Positions 28,551 to 37,370 are shown, counted from the stretch's first letter. The stretch: DNA of 64,000 nucleotides from Sandaracinaceae bacterium (GCA_020633055.1 JACKEJ010000006.1:186001-250000), one strand, 5' to 3'. Numbers and translations: made by a program. The notes: generated from the sequence alone by a model not told the origin.

Positions 28551-29297
28551 ATGCGAACGTTGGTGGCGCTCTCGTACTCTCCTTGGTCCGAGAAGGCGCG
28601 GTGGGCACTGGACCACCATGGGGTGGCCTACACGTACAAGGAGTACAAGATCCTCCTGGGGGAGCCCCAGCTGCGCATCGCCACGCGCAACGCGACGGGT
28701 AAGGCCACCGTGCCGGTGCTCTTCGACGACGGTGAGGTGCTGGGGGAGAGCTGGGACATCGCGCATCGCGCCGAGGCCGTGGGGCGTGGGCCCACGCTGT
28801 TCCCGGAGCCGCACCGTGAGGCGATTCGCGCATGGCACGAGCGCGGCCAGGACGCGTGCGCGTTGGCTCGGGTGGGGCTCATCGAGAAGATTCGGCAGGA
28901 CCCGGAGGCCATGCGGGCGCAGATCGACGCGGGCGTGCCGCGCGGCCTGCGGCCCCTGATGTACCCGAGCTCGTCGCTCGTGATGGCCTGGTTCGCGAAC
29001 AAGCACCACGGGGCGTGTCCGGGAGACGGCGCTGCCCTGCGCGACGCGTGCCATGCGCTGCGGCGAGGGCTCGCGGGGCGCGAGCACCTGTTCGACCAGC
29101 TCACGTTTGCCGACATGGCCATGGCGGTCATGCTGCAGTTCGTGCAGCCCGTCTCCGACACGTTCATCCCGCTCGACCCGCGCACCCGCCGCGCGTGGGA
29201 GGACCCCGCGCTCGCGCGCGAGTTCGCGGACCTGCTCGAGTGGCGCGACGGTCTCTACGCGCGACACCGTGGGCAGCAGGCCCAGGCTGCGACGTGA
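28551..29297 (+). CDS. Glutathione S-transferase family protein
   Basis: 248 residues. The thioredoxin-fold N-domain is clear: LVALSYSPWSEKARWAL with the catalytic Ser/Cys position occupied by Ser, ATVPVLFDDGEVLGESWDI with the cis-Pro and the Glu-Ser that bind glutathione. The C-domain is helical (DQLTFADMAMAVMLQFVQP). Cytosolic; the electrophilic substrate is unknown. Its stop overlaps the GTG of the DUF501 gene by 4 bp. Confidence 0.85.
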   Translation: MRTLVALSYSPWSEKARWALDHHGVAYTYKEYKILLGEPQLRIATRNATGKATVPVLFDDGEVLGESWDIAHRAEAVGRGPTLFPEPHREAIRAWHERGQDACALARVGLIEKIRQDPEAMRAQIDAGVPRGLRPLMYPSSSLVMAWFANKHHGACPGDGAALRDACHALRRGLAGREHLFDQLTFADMAMAVMLQFVQPVSDTFIPLDPRTRRAWEDPALAREFADLLEWRDGLYARHRGQQAQAAT

Positions 29298-29890
29298 GCG
29301 CCAACGCCGCGGGCGACCGGGAGGCGCTGGACGCTCCCGACGACACGGCTGCGCTCGGCGCACAGCTGGGTCGCGTGCCGCGTGGGCGGCCAGACGTCCT
29401 GGTGAGGTGCACGCTGCGCCTGCCCGTCGTGGTGCGCATGCCCCCGGTCCTCGCCTCGGGAGAACCGTTCCCCACGCGCTACTGGCTCACGTGCCCGCTG
29501 CTGCACCGGCGCATCGCGCGTCTCGAGGGGGCCGGCGAGGTGCGGCGCATGGAGGCGCTGCTCGAAGCCGATGCGTCACTGGCCAGCGCCATGCGTGACG
29601 CGCACACCCGCTATGCCGCCGAGCGCGACGCGCACGTGGACGATGGCGTCGCGCACCCGCCGGCAGGTGGGGTGGCGGGGATTCGCCTGGATGAAGAGGG
29701 GCGTGCCGGGCTGAAGTGCCTGCACGCGCACGCCGCGGACTTCCTCGCCGGACACGAGAACCCCGTCGGAGAGCGTGTCGCCTCGCAGACGCTGCCCGCG
29801 GACTGCCCGCTGCCGTGTGTGCACGTCGGCGCGGCGGGCGTCTGGGTGCGCAACCCGGAGTGGCGCGAGCCGTCGTTGGCCGAGCCGTAG
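29294..29890 (+). CDS. DUF501 domain protein
   Basis: 198 residues from a GTG at 29294 overlapping the GST stop. Family hallmarks: GRPDVLVRCTLRLPVV, PFPTRYWLTCPLL, and the conserved GIRLDEEGRAGLKCLHAH ... GHENPVGER block, whose Cys/His residues look like a metal or catalytic site. DUF501 proteins are cytosolic and in actinobacteria often sit beside septum and exopolyphosphatase genes; here the partner is a GST. No function is established. Confidence 0.85.
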   Translation: MSANAAGDREALDAPDDTAALGAQLGRVPRGRPDVLVRCTLRLPVVVRMPPVLASGEPFPTRYWLTCPLLHRRIARLEGAGEVRRMEALLEADASLASAMRDAHTRYAAERDAHVDDGVAHPPAGGVAGIRLDEEGRAGLKCLHAHAADFLAGHENPVGERVASQTLPADCPLPCVHVGAAGVWVRNPEWREPSLAEP

Positions 29891-29896
29891 CCCGAC

Positions 29897-31150
29897 TCAG
29901 GGCACGTCCGGCTGCAGGTGGGACTCGCCCGGGAAGGTCGCGCGGTACGCGCCCGTCTCCAGGTCCAGCACGCGCGCGGTGTCGTCCGCCACGATGAGCA
30001 GCTGTCGTCCGTTGCGGCTGAGCACCGACATGAGCGGCGCGTCGAGCCCCCCGTCCCAGCGCACCTGGAGCTGACGCGTGTGAAGCCCCCAGACGCTCAC
30101 GCTGCCGTCGCCGCACACGCTCACGAGCCGCGCGCCGTCGGGCGTGAAGAGCACGTCGATGACGGCCTCGGTGTGGCCTGCGAGCTCGCCACGGGGGGCT
30201 CCGGAGCGGGCATCCCAGAGGCGCACGCTCGTGTCGTCCGAGCCTGTCGCGACCAGCGCACCGTCGCGGCTGAACGCGGCGCCGTGTACCTCCTCCGCGT
30301 GTGTCAGCGTGTGACGTGCCGCGCCCGTGCGCCCGTCCCACAGGCGCACGGTGCGGTCGTCGCCCCGGGTCGCCAGCTGTGTTCCGTCAGCGCTGAACCA
30401 GACATTGGTCACCGGCGCGGTGTGTCCAGCGAGCGTCGCCATGCGGGCACCGGTGCGCGTGTCCCAGAGAGCGGCCGTGCGATCCTCGCACGCGGTCGCC
30501 AGGCGTGTTCCGTCGGGGCTGAACTCGGCGGTCCACATCAGTCCGGAGTGGCCCGAGAGCGTGGCGTGCAGGGTGTTGTCGCGGGCGTCCCAGATCGCCG
30601 CCATCCCCGCGCTTCCGGCGCCCGCCAAGAGTGAACCGTCGGGGCTGAAGGCCACGGTCCACAGGCCGCCGGCAGGGCTGTGCAGCGTGCTGTGGGCTGC
30701 ACCCGTGCTCGCCTCCCAAAGCATCGCGGTGCCGTCTTCGCTGCCCGTGGCGATGACCGACCCGTTGGGTGCGAAGGTGACCGCGTTGACCTCGTCCGAG
30801 TGCCCTTCGAGCACCGCGACCAGCGCCGCGGACGCGACGTGCCACAGGCGCGCCGTTCCGTCTTCGCTGCTCGTGACCACGCGCTCCCCGTCGGGGCTGA
30901 ACGCGGCGCCGGTGACTGGGGCGGTGTGCCCGCCGCGGGAGCCCAACAGGTCCACAGGAGGTGGGTCCCGTCGCGTGGGGGCGACCTCCACGGCGGTTGG
31001 GTGTGTGGGGGCCGCCCCACACCCCATCGTCACGACTGCGAGGGCGAGCCTGGAGGCGGCGGCAACGCACCGGGTGGGCGCCGCGCGTGGCCGCCGGGGC
31101 TGACCTGTGAATTCGAGCCCGCTGCTCGAGCGCGGGGGCACGCCGTTCAC
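29897..31150 (-). CDS. WD40-repeat lipoprotein
   Basis: About 417 residues from a GTG at 31150 overlapping the DUF2752 stop by 4 bp. After an Arg-rich n-region the hydrophobic run LALAVVTMGC suggests a signal peptide with a weak lipobox. Seven WD40 blades are clear (each with GH...F.PDG and a closing LW[D/E]) and an eighth is degenerate (APLMSVLSRNG), enough for a closed propeller. It probably acts as a binding platform on the outer side of the inner or outer membrane. Ligands cannot be told from the sequence. Confidence 0.82.
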   Translation of the reverse strand: MNGVPPRSSSGLEFTGQPRRPRAAPTRCVAAASRLALAVVTMGCGAAPTHPTAVEVAPTRRDPPPVDLLGSRGGHTAPVTGAAFSPDGERVVTSSEDGTARLWHVASAALVAVLEGHSDEVNAVTFAPNGSVIATGSEDGTAMLWEASTGAAHSTLHSPAGGLWTVAFSPDGSLLAGAGSAGMAAIWDARDNTLHATLSGHSGLMWTAEFSPDGTRLATACEDRTAALWDTRTGARMATLAGHTAPVTNVWFSADGTQLATRGDDRTVRLWDGRTGAARHTLTHAEEVHGAAFSRDGALVATGSDDTSVRLWDARSGAPRGELAGHTEAVIDVLFTPDGARLVSVCGDGSVSVWGLHTRQLQVRWDGGLDAPLMSVLSRNGRQLLIVADDTARVLDLETGAYRATFPGESHLQPDVP

Positions 31151-31671
31151 CCCAGCATGTGCCGGGCGACCCGGATGACCCACACCAAGATCGAGGTCAC
31201 CGAGAGCAGGATGGCCCACTTCTCGGCGTGCAGCGCCTCGAGCGTGTCCAGCACCGGACTGCCGCGGTAGAAGCCGACCGCCGCCACGGGGATGGTGAAG
31301 AACGTGACGAAGAACAGCATCACCCCGAAGGGGTTGGCGCGGGTGGCACCCGTGAACTCGCCACGCACCATGTGCGAGAAGCTGGTGGTGAGGCCGCAGC
31401 CGGGGCAGGGGATGCCCGTCACCACCAGGAACCCGCACGGCGGCAGCCCCAGCTGTTGGTGCGTGCCCATGCCCTCCGGCGCGGGGGTGAGCTGGGTGGC
31501 GGTGACGACCACCGCGAGTGGGATGACGCCCAGCACGAACCAGCCAAGCCGAGAGACCCAGGTGAGCCGGCGGGCCTGACCGGCGCGTGCCGCGCTCGTG
31601 GTCGGGAACGCCGCGACGGGGGGCTCAGGGGCTTCATCGCTGGGCGCGGCGGACGGCATCGGGTCGTGCAC
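31147..31671 (-). CDS. DUF2752 membrane protein
   Basis: 174 residues. The family signature GIPCPGCGLTTSF is present in the middle, with three hydrophobic helices around it (WFVLGVIPLAVVVTATQL, GVMLFFVTFFTIPVAAVGF, WAILLSVTSILVWVI). Inner membrane; function unknown for the whole family. Translationally coupled to the WD40 lipoprotein and divergent from the sigma-factor operon 77 bp away, so one control region may serve both. Confidence 0.85.
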   Translation of the reverse strand: MHDPMPSAAPSDEAPEPPVAAFPTTSAARAGQARRLTWVSRLGWFVLGVIPLAVVVTATQLTPAPEGMGTHQQLGLPPCGFLVVTGIPCPGCGLTTSFSHMVRGEFTGATRANPFGVMLFFVTFFTIPVAAVGFYRGSPVLDTLEALHAEKWAILLSVTSILVWVIRVARHMLG

Positions 31672-31747
31672 GCCACGACCATCACCCCGTGGCCGGCGCG
31701 CGTCAAGGGCTCGACCTCGCGCGAGCCCGCGCGTACCTTGCGTCCCG

Positions 31748-32302
31748 ATGGTCGACCCGCGGACGGACGAAGAGCTGATGCGCGTCTACTGCGCGGGCGA
31801 CGCCGTGGCGTTCGACGTGCTCTTCGAGCGCTACGCCGACCTGCTGCTGCGCGTGGCGCGCCGGCACCTCGAGACCGAGGACCAGGCCCGCGACGTGGTG
31901 CAGGAGACCTTCGTCCGGGTACACGCGGCCCGCTTCGACTTCCGCACGGACGCGCGCCTGCGCCCTTGGGTGCTCACCATCGCCATGAACCTCGTGCGCG
32001 AGCACTGGCGCCGCACCAAGCGCCGCAAGACGTCCGTGGACGACACGCTCGACCGCCGCGCGGCCCCCGCCGAGGAGCAGGGGCCCATCGAGACCCGGCA
32101 GCGGGCCGAGGCCCTGCACGCCGCCCTGCGCCGCCTGCCGGACTCCCAGCGCGAGGTGGTCGAGCTGCACTGGATCCAGGAGCTGCCCTTCGCCGAGGTG
32201 GCCCGAATCGTGGGAACGAGCGAGGGCGCCGTAAGAGTTCGGGCCCATCGCGCATACAAGACGCTGAAGGAGCTGCTGCAGCTGGAGCTTGGCCATGAGT
32301 GA
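31748..32302 (+). CDS. ECF-type RNA polymerase sigma factor
   Basis: 184 residues. Region 2 (DEELMRVYCAGDAVAFD, DQARDVVQETFVRV) and region 4 (RLPDSQREVVELHWIQELPF followed by EVARIVGTSEGAVRVRAHRA) are both present, with no region 1 or 3. It directs transcription of a small regulon, probably an envelope or stress response. The next gene overlaps by 8 bp and encodes a six-helix membrane protein of anti-sigma type. The ATG at 31748 starts at the family's usual first helix. Confidence 0.92.
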   Translation: MVDPRTDEELMRVYCAGDAVAFDVLFERYADLLLRVARRHLETEDQARDVVQETFVRVHAARFDFRTDARLRPWVLTIAMNLVREHWRRTKRRKTSVDDTLDRRAAPAEEQGPIETRQRAEALHAALRRLPDSQREVVELHWIQELPFAEVARIVGTSEGAVRVRAHRAYKTLKELLQLELGHE

Positions 32303-33038
32303 GACCGACGAGAACCCCCTTCCCGACGAAGAGCTGCGCGCCTTCGTGCGCTCCGCTGGGGTGTCCTCGGCGGCGAGCGGCGATCCGGCGGGCGACTCGT
32401 CGGCCCTCGCCGCGCTGCGAGAGCGGGTGCAGGCCGGGGTCGCGGCCGAGGAGCGGCGCCCCCTCGCTGGGCTCCGTCAGCGTCCCACCTGGCAGCGCGC
32501 TCTGGTCGGGGTGGCCGCCCTCGGTACGCTCGTCATGACCACGTGGGTCGCGATTCCCCGCACGGACCTCGCCAGCTACCCCGCGTGGCGCCTGGCCCTC
32601 GAGCTCTCCGCGTATGGCGCCGCGTTCGTGCTGTGCGCGCTGGTCGCGCTGCGTGGGGCTCACCTGCCGGCGTTGCCCCCGTGGAAGACCTACGGGCTGT
32701 CGGGGGCAGCCGTGGCGCTGGTGGCGCTGGTGGGTCTGCTCCCGGCGCCCCACGCGCACGACGAGCACGTCTCGCGCGGCGTGGCCGAGCTGCTGAGCCC
32801 GTGCGGGCTGGTGGGCGCCCTGGTGGCGCTGCCCGTGTACCTGCTGGTGCGCCTGCTGGATCGCGGGAGCTCCCTCTCGGCCGTGGCGGCGGGCACGGCG
32901 GCGGGCTTGGCCGGAAACACGTTCCTGCAGATGCACTGTGCCAACACGGGCACCGCGCACATGGCTCTCGGGCACGCCATGGTGGTGGTGTGGTGCGTGC
33001 TGGGTGTGCTGCTGGCGCGGCGGCTCGAGCGCGCCTGA
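32295..33038 (+). CDS. Membrane anti-sigma factor (DUF1109/NrsF-like)
   Basis: 247 residues. A soluble N-terminal ~80 residues probably binds the sigma factor; six hydrophobic helices follow (ALVGVAALGTLVMTTWVAIP through MALGHAMVVVWCVLGVLLA). The C-terminal pattern HCANTGTAHMALGH, with one Cys and three His, matches the sensor part of NrsF-type anti-sigma factors, which release their sigma factor under metal or redox stress. The 8-bp overlap with the sigma gene supports the pairing. Confidence 0.8.
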   Translation: MSETDENPLPDEELRAFVRSAGVSSAASGDPAGDSSALAALRERVQAGVAAEERRPLAGLRQRPTWQRALVGVAALGTLVMTTWVAIPRTDLASYPAWRLALELSAYGAAFVLCALVALRGAHLPALPPWKTYGLSGAAVALVALVGLLPAPHAHDEHVSRGVAELLSPCGLVGALVALPVYLLVRLLDRGSSLSAVAAGTAAGLAGNTFLQMHCANTGTAHMALGHAMVVVWCVLGVLLARRLERA

Positions 33039-33138
33039 TCGCCGCGCTGTGACCCGAGCGGCCTGGCTCGTGGAACGCGAACGTTGGCCCGTGTGCGCGA
33101 CCCGCGGGGCCCCCGGTGCAGACCGTTTCGTGGAGTTA

Positions 33139-33189
33139 GTCCACTAGGTTGACTTATTGTGTCTTGTCGATATAGTCCACCAAGTAGAC
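33139..33189 (+). promoter_or_regulatory. Sigma-70-type promoter overlapped by two MarR-type operators (cupin-marR operon)
   Basis: A -35 TTGACT (33149-33154) and a -10 TATAGT (33171-33176) are separated by 16 bp, close to consensus and unusually AT-rich for this genome. Two imperfect palindromes of the form GTCnACnnnGTnGAC lie at 33139-33153 and 33175-33189, one over each promoter element, with centres 36 bp apart. The MarR gene two places downstream is the obvious ligand, making this an autoregulated operon. Confidence 0.8.
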
Positions 33190-33206
33190 CATTTTCTGGA
33201 GGCCCC

Positions 33207-33581
33207 ATGCCCGTTCTCCCCGCTCCGTCTGACTGGACCCACGAGCTCCCTCACGCCCGGTTCCGTTCCCTCGCCACTCCCGCGCGCGGCTCGCGCGAGA
33301 CGAGCGTCTGGCGCGTCTGGCTCGCGCCCGGCGTCGACGGAACGCCGCACCGCGTGACGCGCGAGGAGGTCTTCATCGTGCTCGAAGGCCGTGTCGCGTG
33401 CGCGACGGAAGGGTCGACGCAGTTCGCCGCCGCTGGGGACGCCATCGTCACCCCGGTGGGCGTCGACTTCACCATCGCTGCCGTGGGCGACGCGCCGGCG
33501 GAGCTCCTCTGCTGCCTCCCGGTCGGAGGCCAGGCGCAGTTCGGATCCGGCGAGCCCTTCACGCCGCCCTGGGCCGTGTGA
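33207..33581 (+). CDS. Cupin domain protein
   Basis: 124 residues, single cupin: HRVTREEVFIVLEGRV followed by GDAIVTPVGVDFTIAAVGD. One metal-ligand His and Glu of motif 1 (GTPHRVTREE) are seen; the second-motif His is missing, so a binding rather than enzymatic role is possible. The ATG at 33207 has a GGAGG site 4 nt upstream. It is the first gene after the promoter with two operators and precedes the MarR gene by 4 bp, so it is the likely regulated target. Confidence 0.82.
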   Translation: MPVLPAPSDWTHELPHARFRSLATPARGSRETSVWRVWLAPGVDGTPHRVTREEVFIVLEGRVACATEGSTQFAAAGDAIVTPVGVDFTIAAVGDAPAELLCCLPVGGQAQFGSGEPFTPPWAV

Positions 33582-33585
33582 CCCC

Positions 33586-34041
33586 GTGAGCTCCATCCCG
33601 CTCGCCCGATTGTTCGCGATGGGTATGAACACGCTCGTGACCGGCCTGCACGCACGCCTCGCCGAACGCGGCTTCCCTGACGTGCGGCCGGCGTTCGCGT
33701 TCGTGCTGCTCGCCGCGCGTGACCGCTCGCTCACCGGCAACGATGTCGCCGAGCTGATGGGAATGACCAAGCAAGCGGCCTCCAAGCTCATCGATGCGAT
33801 GGAGGCCGAGCACTTCGTCAGCCGCAAGCCGCACCCTGCGGACGCCCGCGCGAAGGTGCTCCAGATCGCGCCGAGGGGGCGTCGGCTCCTCGCGACGGCA
33901 GAGTCCATCTATGCAGAGCTCGAGGACGAGTGGGCCGAGGTGCTCGGGCGCGCGCGCGTGGACGCGATGCGCAGCGATCTGACAGAGGTGCTCCTCGCGA
34001 CCAACGACGGGGCGCTGCCGGCCATTCGCCCGTCCCGCTAG
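33586..34041 (+). CDS. MarR-family transcriptional regulator
   Basis: 151 residues from a GTG at 33586, 4 bp after the cupin stop. The winged helix is clear: LTGNDVAELMGMTKQAASKLIDAME, then the wing VSRKPHPADARAKVLQIAPRG with the conserved Asp-Arg pair, and a C-terminal dimer helix (IYAELEDEWAEVLG). MarR dimers repress until they bind a small phenolic or similar ligand. The two palindromes at 33139-33189 fit its operator. Confidence 0.9.
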   Translation: MSSIPLARLFAMGMNTLVTGLHARLAERGFPDVRPAFAFVLLAARDRSLTGNDVAELMGMTKQAASKLIDAMEAEHFVSRKPHPADARAKVLQIAPRGRRLLATAESIYAELEDEWAEVLGRARVDAMRSDLTEVLLATNDGALPAIRPSR

Positions 34042-34227
34042 ACTGTCCGTCTGCACCGACCGTCGAGCCGCGAACGGCCTCCTCGGCAGCACGGGCACCA
34101 GCATGCGTGGGCGTCACCGATCCATTTGGGAACGGAATGCGCCGACGAGGTGTTCCGCAGGGGTCCGTGGCGACGAGGCGCGCAGCCGCCTCCTCCCCCT
34201 GGGCATCCGCACACCAGGAGCATCGCC

Positions 34228-34803
34228 ATGCCCGAGACCCTGAACACCCGTCCCTTCGACCTCCTCTCGCCACTGCTCGACGTCCTCTGGGCGGACGGCC
34301 GCATGTCGTTCGCGCAGGTGCGCGCCGTGGACGAGGTCGCCTCCCTCTTGGGGGTCACGGACGTCGCCGCGCGCATCGCGAGCCTGACCTCGGAGTTCGA
34401 CGACGCTTTGCCGCCCGCGCCGATTCGCGCCGTGGCCTACGCGCTCGCCGTGTGGGTGGCGGCCTCCGACGGCCGCATCCACCCCGACGAGCGCCGCGTG
34501 CTGAACCACTTCGAGCGCTACTGGGACCTCGACGCGGACGTCGCGCAACGCACGCGCCGCCTGGCCCTCGGCATGGCGCGGGTGGGCGCTGGTCGTCCCA
34601 CGCGCACCCAGCTCGAGGCGCTGATGCGCGCGGCGCGGCAGCTCGCCACGGAGCACACCCGCACGGCCCACGGGGACCCGCCGAGCCTCGTCCCGTCTGA
34701 TCCGCTCTCGCTGAGCGCGCTCCATGCGCTGCACACTCTCGGCGCTACTCCGGGAGGCGCGCGCGGAGCGAGTACAGCAGCGGGAGGCGCGGTGTGCCCG
34801 TAG
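34228..34803 (+). CDS. TerB-like protein
   Basis: 191 residues, helical. Two TerB-type motifs with the acidic metal-binding pattern are visible: LLDVLWADGRMSFAQVRAV and AVWVAASDGRIHPDERRVL. TerB proteins bind divalent metal and are linked to tellurite resistance and phage defence in other genomes, but many house-keeping copies occur alone as here. The last 59 bp overlap the end of the convergent methyltransferase gene, and the final ~30 residues are low-complexity, so the true end may matter little to function. Confidence 0.75.
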   Translation: MPETLNTRPFDLLSPLLDVLWADGRMSFAQVRAVDEVASLLGVTDVAARIASLTSEFDDALPPAPIRAVAYALAVWVAASDGRIHPDERRVLNHFERYWDLDADVAQRTRRLALGMARVGAGRPTRTQLEALMRAARQLATEHTRTAHGDPPSLVPSDPLSLSALHALHTLGATPGGARGASTAAGGAVCP

Positions 34804-35542
34804 GCGGGCGGAAACAGCCGTCCGCGTCCCGCCGCATGAACGGCCAGCGGGCGAACGCCGTGTGGTCGAACTCGTGGAACAGCTCGAGCTGCAGCCCCTC
34901 CGACAGCAGCGCGCTCAGCACGTCGGAGATGGGGTGCCGGAACTCCACGGACACGTTGGCCACCGTCTCCGCCCCCTGGTCGGCGTAGGTCCCGGGCTCG
35001 TCCCAGACCTGACCGTTCGGGTCGTGGAAGTAGTCGTGCCGGACCGTGAGATCACCCGCGTCGAAAACGTCCGTCAGCGGGTGGCACTCGACCAGGTACA
35101 GGCACCCGCCAGGCTTCAACAGCGACCGGACCACGCTGGCCCAGCGCCGGATGTCGTGGAGCCAGATCAGCGCGCCGATCCCCGTGTACACGATGTCGTA
35201 GCGCCGACCGAGCGCGGCGGGCGCGTCGAACACGTCGGCGCACACGAAGCGGGCGTCGAGCCCCGCCTCACGCGCCAACGCGAGCGCAGCGTCCACGGCG
35301 GGTTGGGAGAAGTCGAGTCCCGTGACGAGGGCTCCGCGGCGAGCCCACGACAGCGTATCGAGGCCGAAGTGGCACTGCAGATGGACCAGCTGCTTCCCTT
35401 CGACCGAGCCCAGCTCGTCCGCTTCGAACGGCTGGAGCGAGCAGCGACCGCCCCTCCATCCCGCGACGTCGTAGAACTCGCTCGCGACGTGGATGGGGAC
35501 CCGCTCGTCCCACATTCGCTTGTTCTGCGCCTGGTAGCTCAT
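34745..35542 (-). CDS. Class I SAM-dependent methyltransferase
   Basis: 265 residues. Motif I is present in a degenerate form (LVHLQCHFGLDTLSWA) followed by VTGLDFSQPAVD, the acidic ribose-binding Asp; motif II/III at YDIVYTGIGALIW and LLKPGGCLYLVECHP. Soluble. The substrate is not evident from the sequence; small-molecule carboxyl or thiol methylation is as likely as any. Convergent with the TerB-like gene. Confidence 0.85.
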   Translation of the reverse strand: MSYQAQNKRMWDERVPIHVASEFYDVAGWRGGRCSLQPFEADELGSVEGKQLVHLQCHFGLDTLSWARRGALVTGLDFSQPAVDAALALAREAGLDARFVCADVFDAPAALGRRYDIVYTGIGALIWLHDIRRWASVVRSLLKPGGCLYLVECHPLTDVFDAGDLTVRHDYFHDPNGQVWDEPGTYADQGAETVANVSVEFRHPISDVLSALLSEGLQLELFHEFDHTAFARWPFMRRDADGCFRPPTGTPRLPLLYSLRARLPE

Positions 35543-35589
35543 GGCCTGGTGCTCTAGGGCCCGCTCAGCGCGCGTCCAGCGGGGGGCGC

Positions 35590-36201
35590 TCAGCGCGACT
35601 TGCGCCGTGGGTCTCCCGGCTCAGGCCGTCGAGCCTGCGCCTCCCGACGCGCCCGCGCCTGCTCGACGCGTGCTTCGTGCTCTTCCAGACGCCCGAGACC
35701 GACGCTGGCCGTCTCGCGGATGATCTCACGCAGCCCCTCGTCGTCCACTTGAGACAGCGCCCGCAGCAGCTCCGGGGTGAGCGCCGCGCGACGCGGCGGG
35801 GGCACGGGCGGGGGGCGCTCGAGGCTCGGGATGCGCGCCACCTCGGGCAGCGGCCCCACACGAAAGCGCAGCTCCCGCACGTTGAGCGAGGGAGCCTTGG
35901 CGCGCACGCCGCGCAGCAGGTCCTCCTTGAGGAAGCTCAGCTCCTGCGCCCAGACGGGGCTCTTCACATGCACCAGCAGCGTGCCGCGCTGAAAGCGCAC
36001 GGGCTGCGCGTTGAGCGCCACGCGCGGCGGCACGGCGTCGTTCCACCCGCCGAACACGCGCGCCTCGTCGAACTGCTCCTTGCCCGGGTAGACGTTGCGC
36101 AGGGTCTGGTCGAGCGACTCGAGGCTGCCCACCCGCCGCGTGCGACGTCGCGCGATGCGGCGCTTGGGGAGCTTGCCGTCGGCCGGAGGCGGGGTGCTCA
36201 T
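35590..36201 (-). CDS. DUF721/DciA-family protein
   Basis: 203 residues. The DUF721 core (ARVFGGWNDAVPPRVALNAQ, followed by GTLLVHVKSPVWAQELSFLKE) is clear, with its typical Trp and hydrophobic strands; a Pro/Arg-rich C-terminus follows. DciA binds and loads the replicative helicase DnaB in bacteria that lack DnaC or DnaI. N-terminal basic stretch (KRRIARRRTRRVG) suits DNA binding. The neighbour upstream is an iron-type alcohol dehydrogenase, with no replication gene next door. Confidence 0.8.
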   Translation of the reverse strand: MSTPPPADGKLPKRRIARRRTRRVGSLESLDQTLRNVYPGKEQFDEARVFGGWNDAVPPRVALNAQPVRFQRGTLLVHVKSPVWAQELSFLKEDLLRGVRAKAPSLNVRELRFRVGPLPEVARIPSLERPPPVPPPRRAALTPELLRALSQVDDEGLREIIRETASVGLGRLEEHEARVEQARARREAQARRPEPGDPRRKSR

Positions 36202-36208
36202 CGGCCGC

Positions 36209-37360
36209 TCAGAGCGACGCGCGGTAGAGGGCCAGCATGTCCTCTTCGGTGCACTGGCGAGGGTTGCTGGCGTGGCAGCCGTCCGCGAAGGCCAGCTTCG
36301 CCAGGCGCGGCAGGCCGGCTTCCGCGACGTCGGCGGCGTCCAAGCCGTCGGGCAGGCCGACCTTCTTGCGCAGCGAGCGCACGGCGCCCGCGCACTCGAA
36401 GGCGAGCGTCTCCTTGTCTTCGCCGCGCGCGCCGAGCAGGCCCGCGATGCGTGCGATCTTCAGCGGCACGGCACCGCGGTTGAAGTCCAGCACGGCCGGC
36501 AGGCAGAGGGCGTTGGCGAGGCCGTGGTGCATGCCGTTCTCGGCCGAGAGCGGGTGGGCCAGCGAGTGACACGCCCCGAGCCCCTTCTGGAACGCGACGG
36601 CGCCCATCATGGCTGCCTTCAGCATGGCACCGCGCGCCTCGAGGTCATTGCCGTCCTGCACGGCGGTCTGGAGGTGCTTCGCGATGAGCGCCACGCCCTC
36701 GAGCGCGATGGCGTCCGCCATGGGGTGGTCGCCCTTGGCGCAGTAGGCCTCGATGCAGTGCGTGAGCGCGTCCATGCCGGTGGCGGCGGTGGTGCGGGGC
36801 GGCAGCGCCACGGTGAGCACGGGGTCGAGGATGGCGACGTTGGGGATGAGCGAGGGCGCGAAGATGACCGTCTTGCGGTTGGTGGCCTGGATGGTGAGCA
36901 CGCCGCTGCGGCCCACCTCGCTGCCCGTGCCTGCCGTGGTGGGGATGGCGATCATCGGCGGGAGCGGGTTCACGATGCGCTCGCTGCCGTTGTCGGCGTC
37001 GTCGTACAGGGAGAGCGGCAGCGGGTGTGTGGCGGCCACGCGGATGAGCTTGGCCACGTCGAGCGGGCTGCCCCCGCCGAGCCCGACCACCATGTCGGCT
37101 CCCGAGGAGCGGTAGGCCTCGACCGCGCTCAGCACCTCGGACTCGAGCGGGTTGGACGAGATGCCGCTGTACACACTGTGCCCGATGCCGGCAGCGCCCA
37201 GGAGCGTCGCGACCGTCTCGACCATGCCGGCCGCGACCACGCCCGCGTCGCTGACGATGAGCGCGCGGGTGGCCTTGAGACGCGCCGCCTCGATGCCGAC
37301 CTGATCGACCGAACCAGCCCCGAAGAGGACGCGCGTTGGAAAGCTCCACACCTCAGTCAT
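36209..37360 (-). CDS. Iron-containing (type III) alcohol dehydrogenase
   Basis: 383 residues from the ATG at 37360, the family's length. NAD(P) motif VGLGGGSPLDVAKLI, substrate-loop PTTAGTGSEV, and the metal site Asp/His in GMDALTHCIEAYC plus His in ACHSLAHPL and GMHHGLANA are all present. It interconverts alcohols and aldehydes in the cytosol; the exact substrate (butanol, lactaldehyde or other) is not clear. It is transcribed away from the GpsA/PlsB pair in the same direction, 10 bp after that pair's last gene. Confidence 0.9.
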   Translation of the reverse strand: MTEVWSFPTRVLFGAGSVDQVGIEAARLKATRALIVSDAGVVAAGMVETVATLLGAAGIGHSVYSGISSNPLESEVLSAVEAYRSSGADMVVGLGGGSPLDVAKLIRVAATHPLPLSLYDDADNGSERIVNPLPPMIAIPTTAGTGSEVGRSGVLTIQATNRKTVIFAPSLIPNVAILDPVLTVALPPRTTAATGMDALTHCIEAYCAKGDHPMADAIALEGVALIAKHLQTAVQDGNDLEARGAMLKAAMMGAVAFQKGLGACHSLAHPLSAENGMHHGLANALCLPAVLDFNRGAVPLKIARIAGLLGARGEDKETLAFECAGAVRSLRKKVGLPDGLDAADVAEAGLPRLAKLAFADGCHASNPRQCTEEDMLALYRASL

Positions 37361-37370
37361 GACGGCCGTT

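Noticed and set aside
25676..28702. A very long (1008-codon) plus-strand frame antisense to the SulP-carbonic anhydrase gene
   Set aside because: Its translation is His/Arg/Gln-rich and repetitive with no fold-like pattern; it is the mirror of the real gene in a GC-rich genome.
34228..34803. Tellurite-resistance or phage-defence island
   Set aside because: Only one TerB-like gene is present; no terC, terD, terE or defence genes accompany it.
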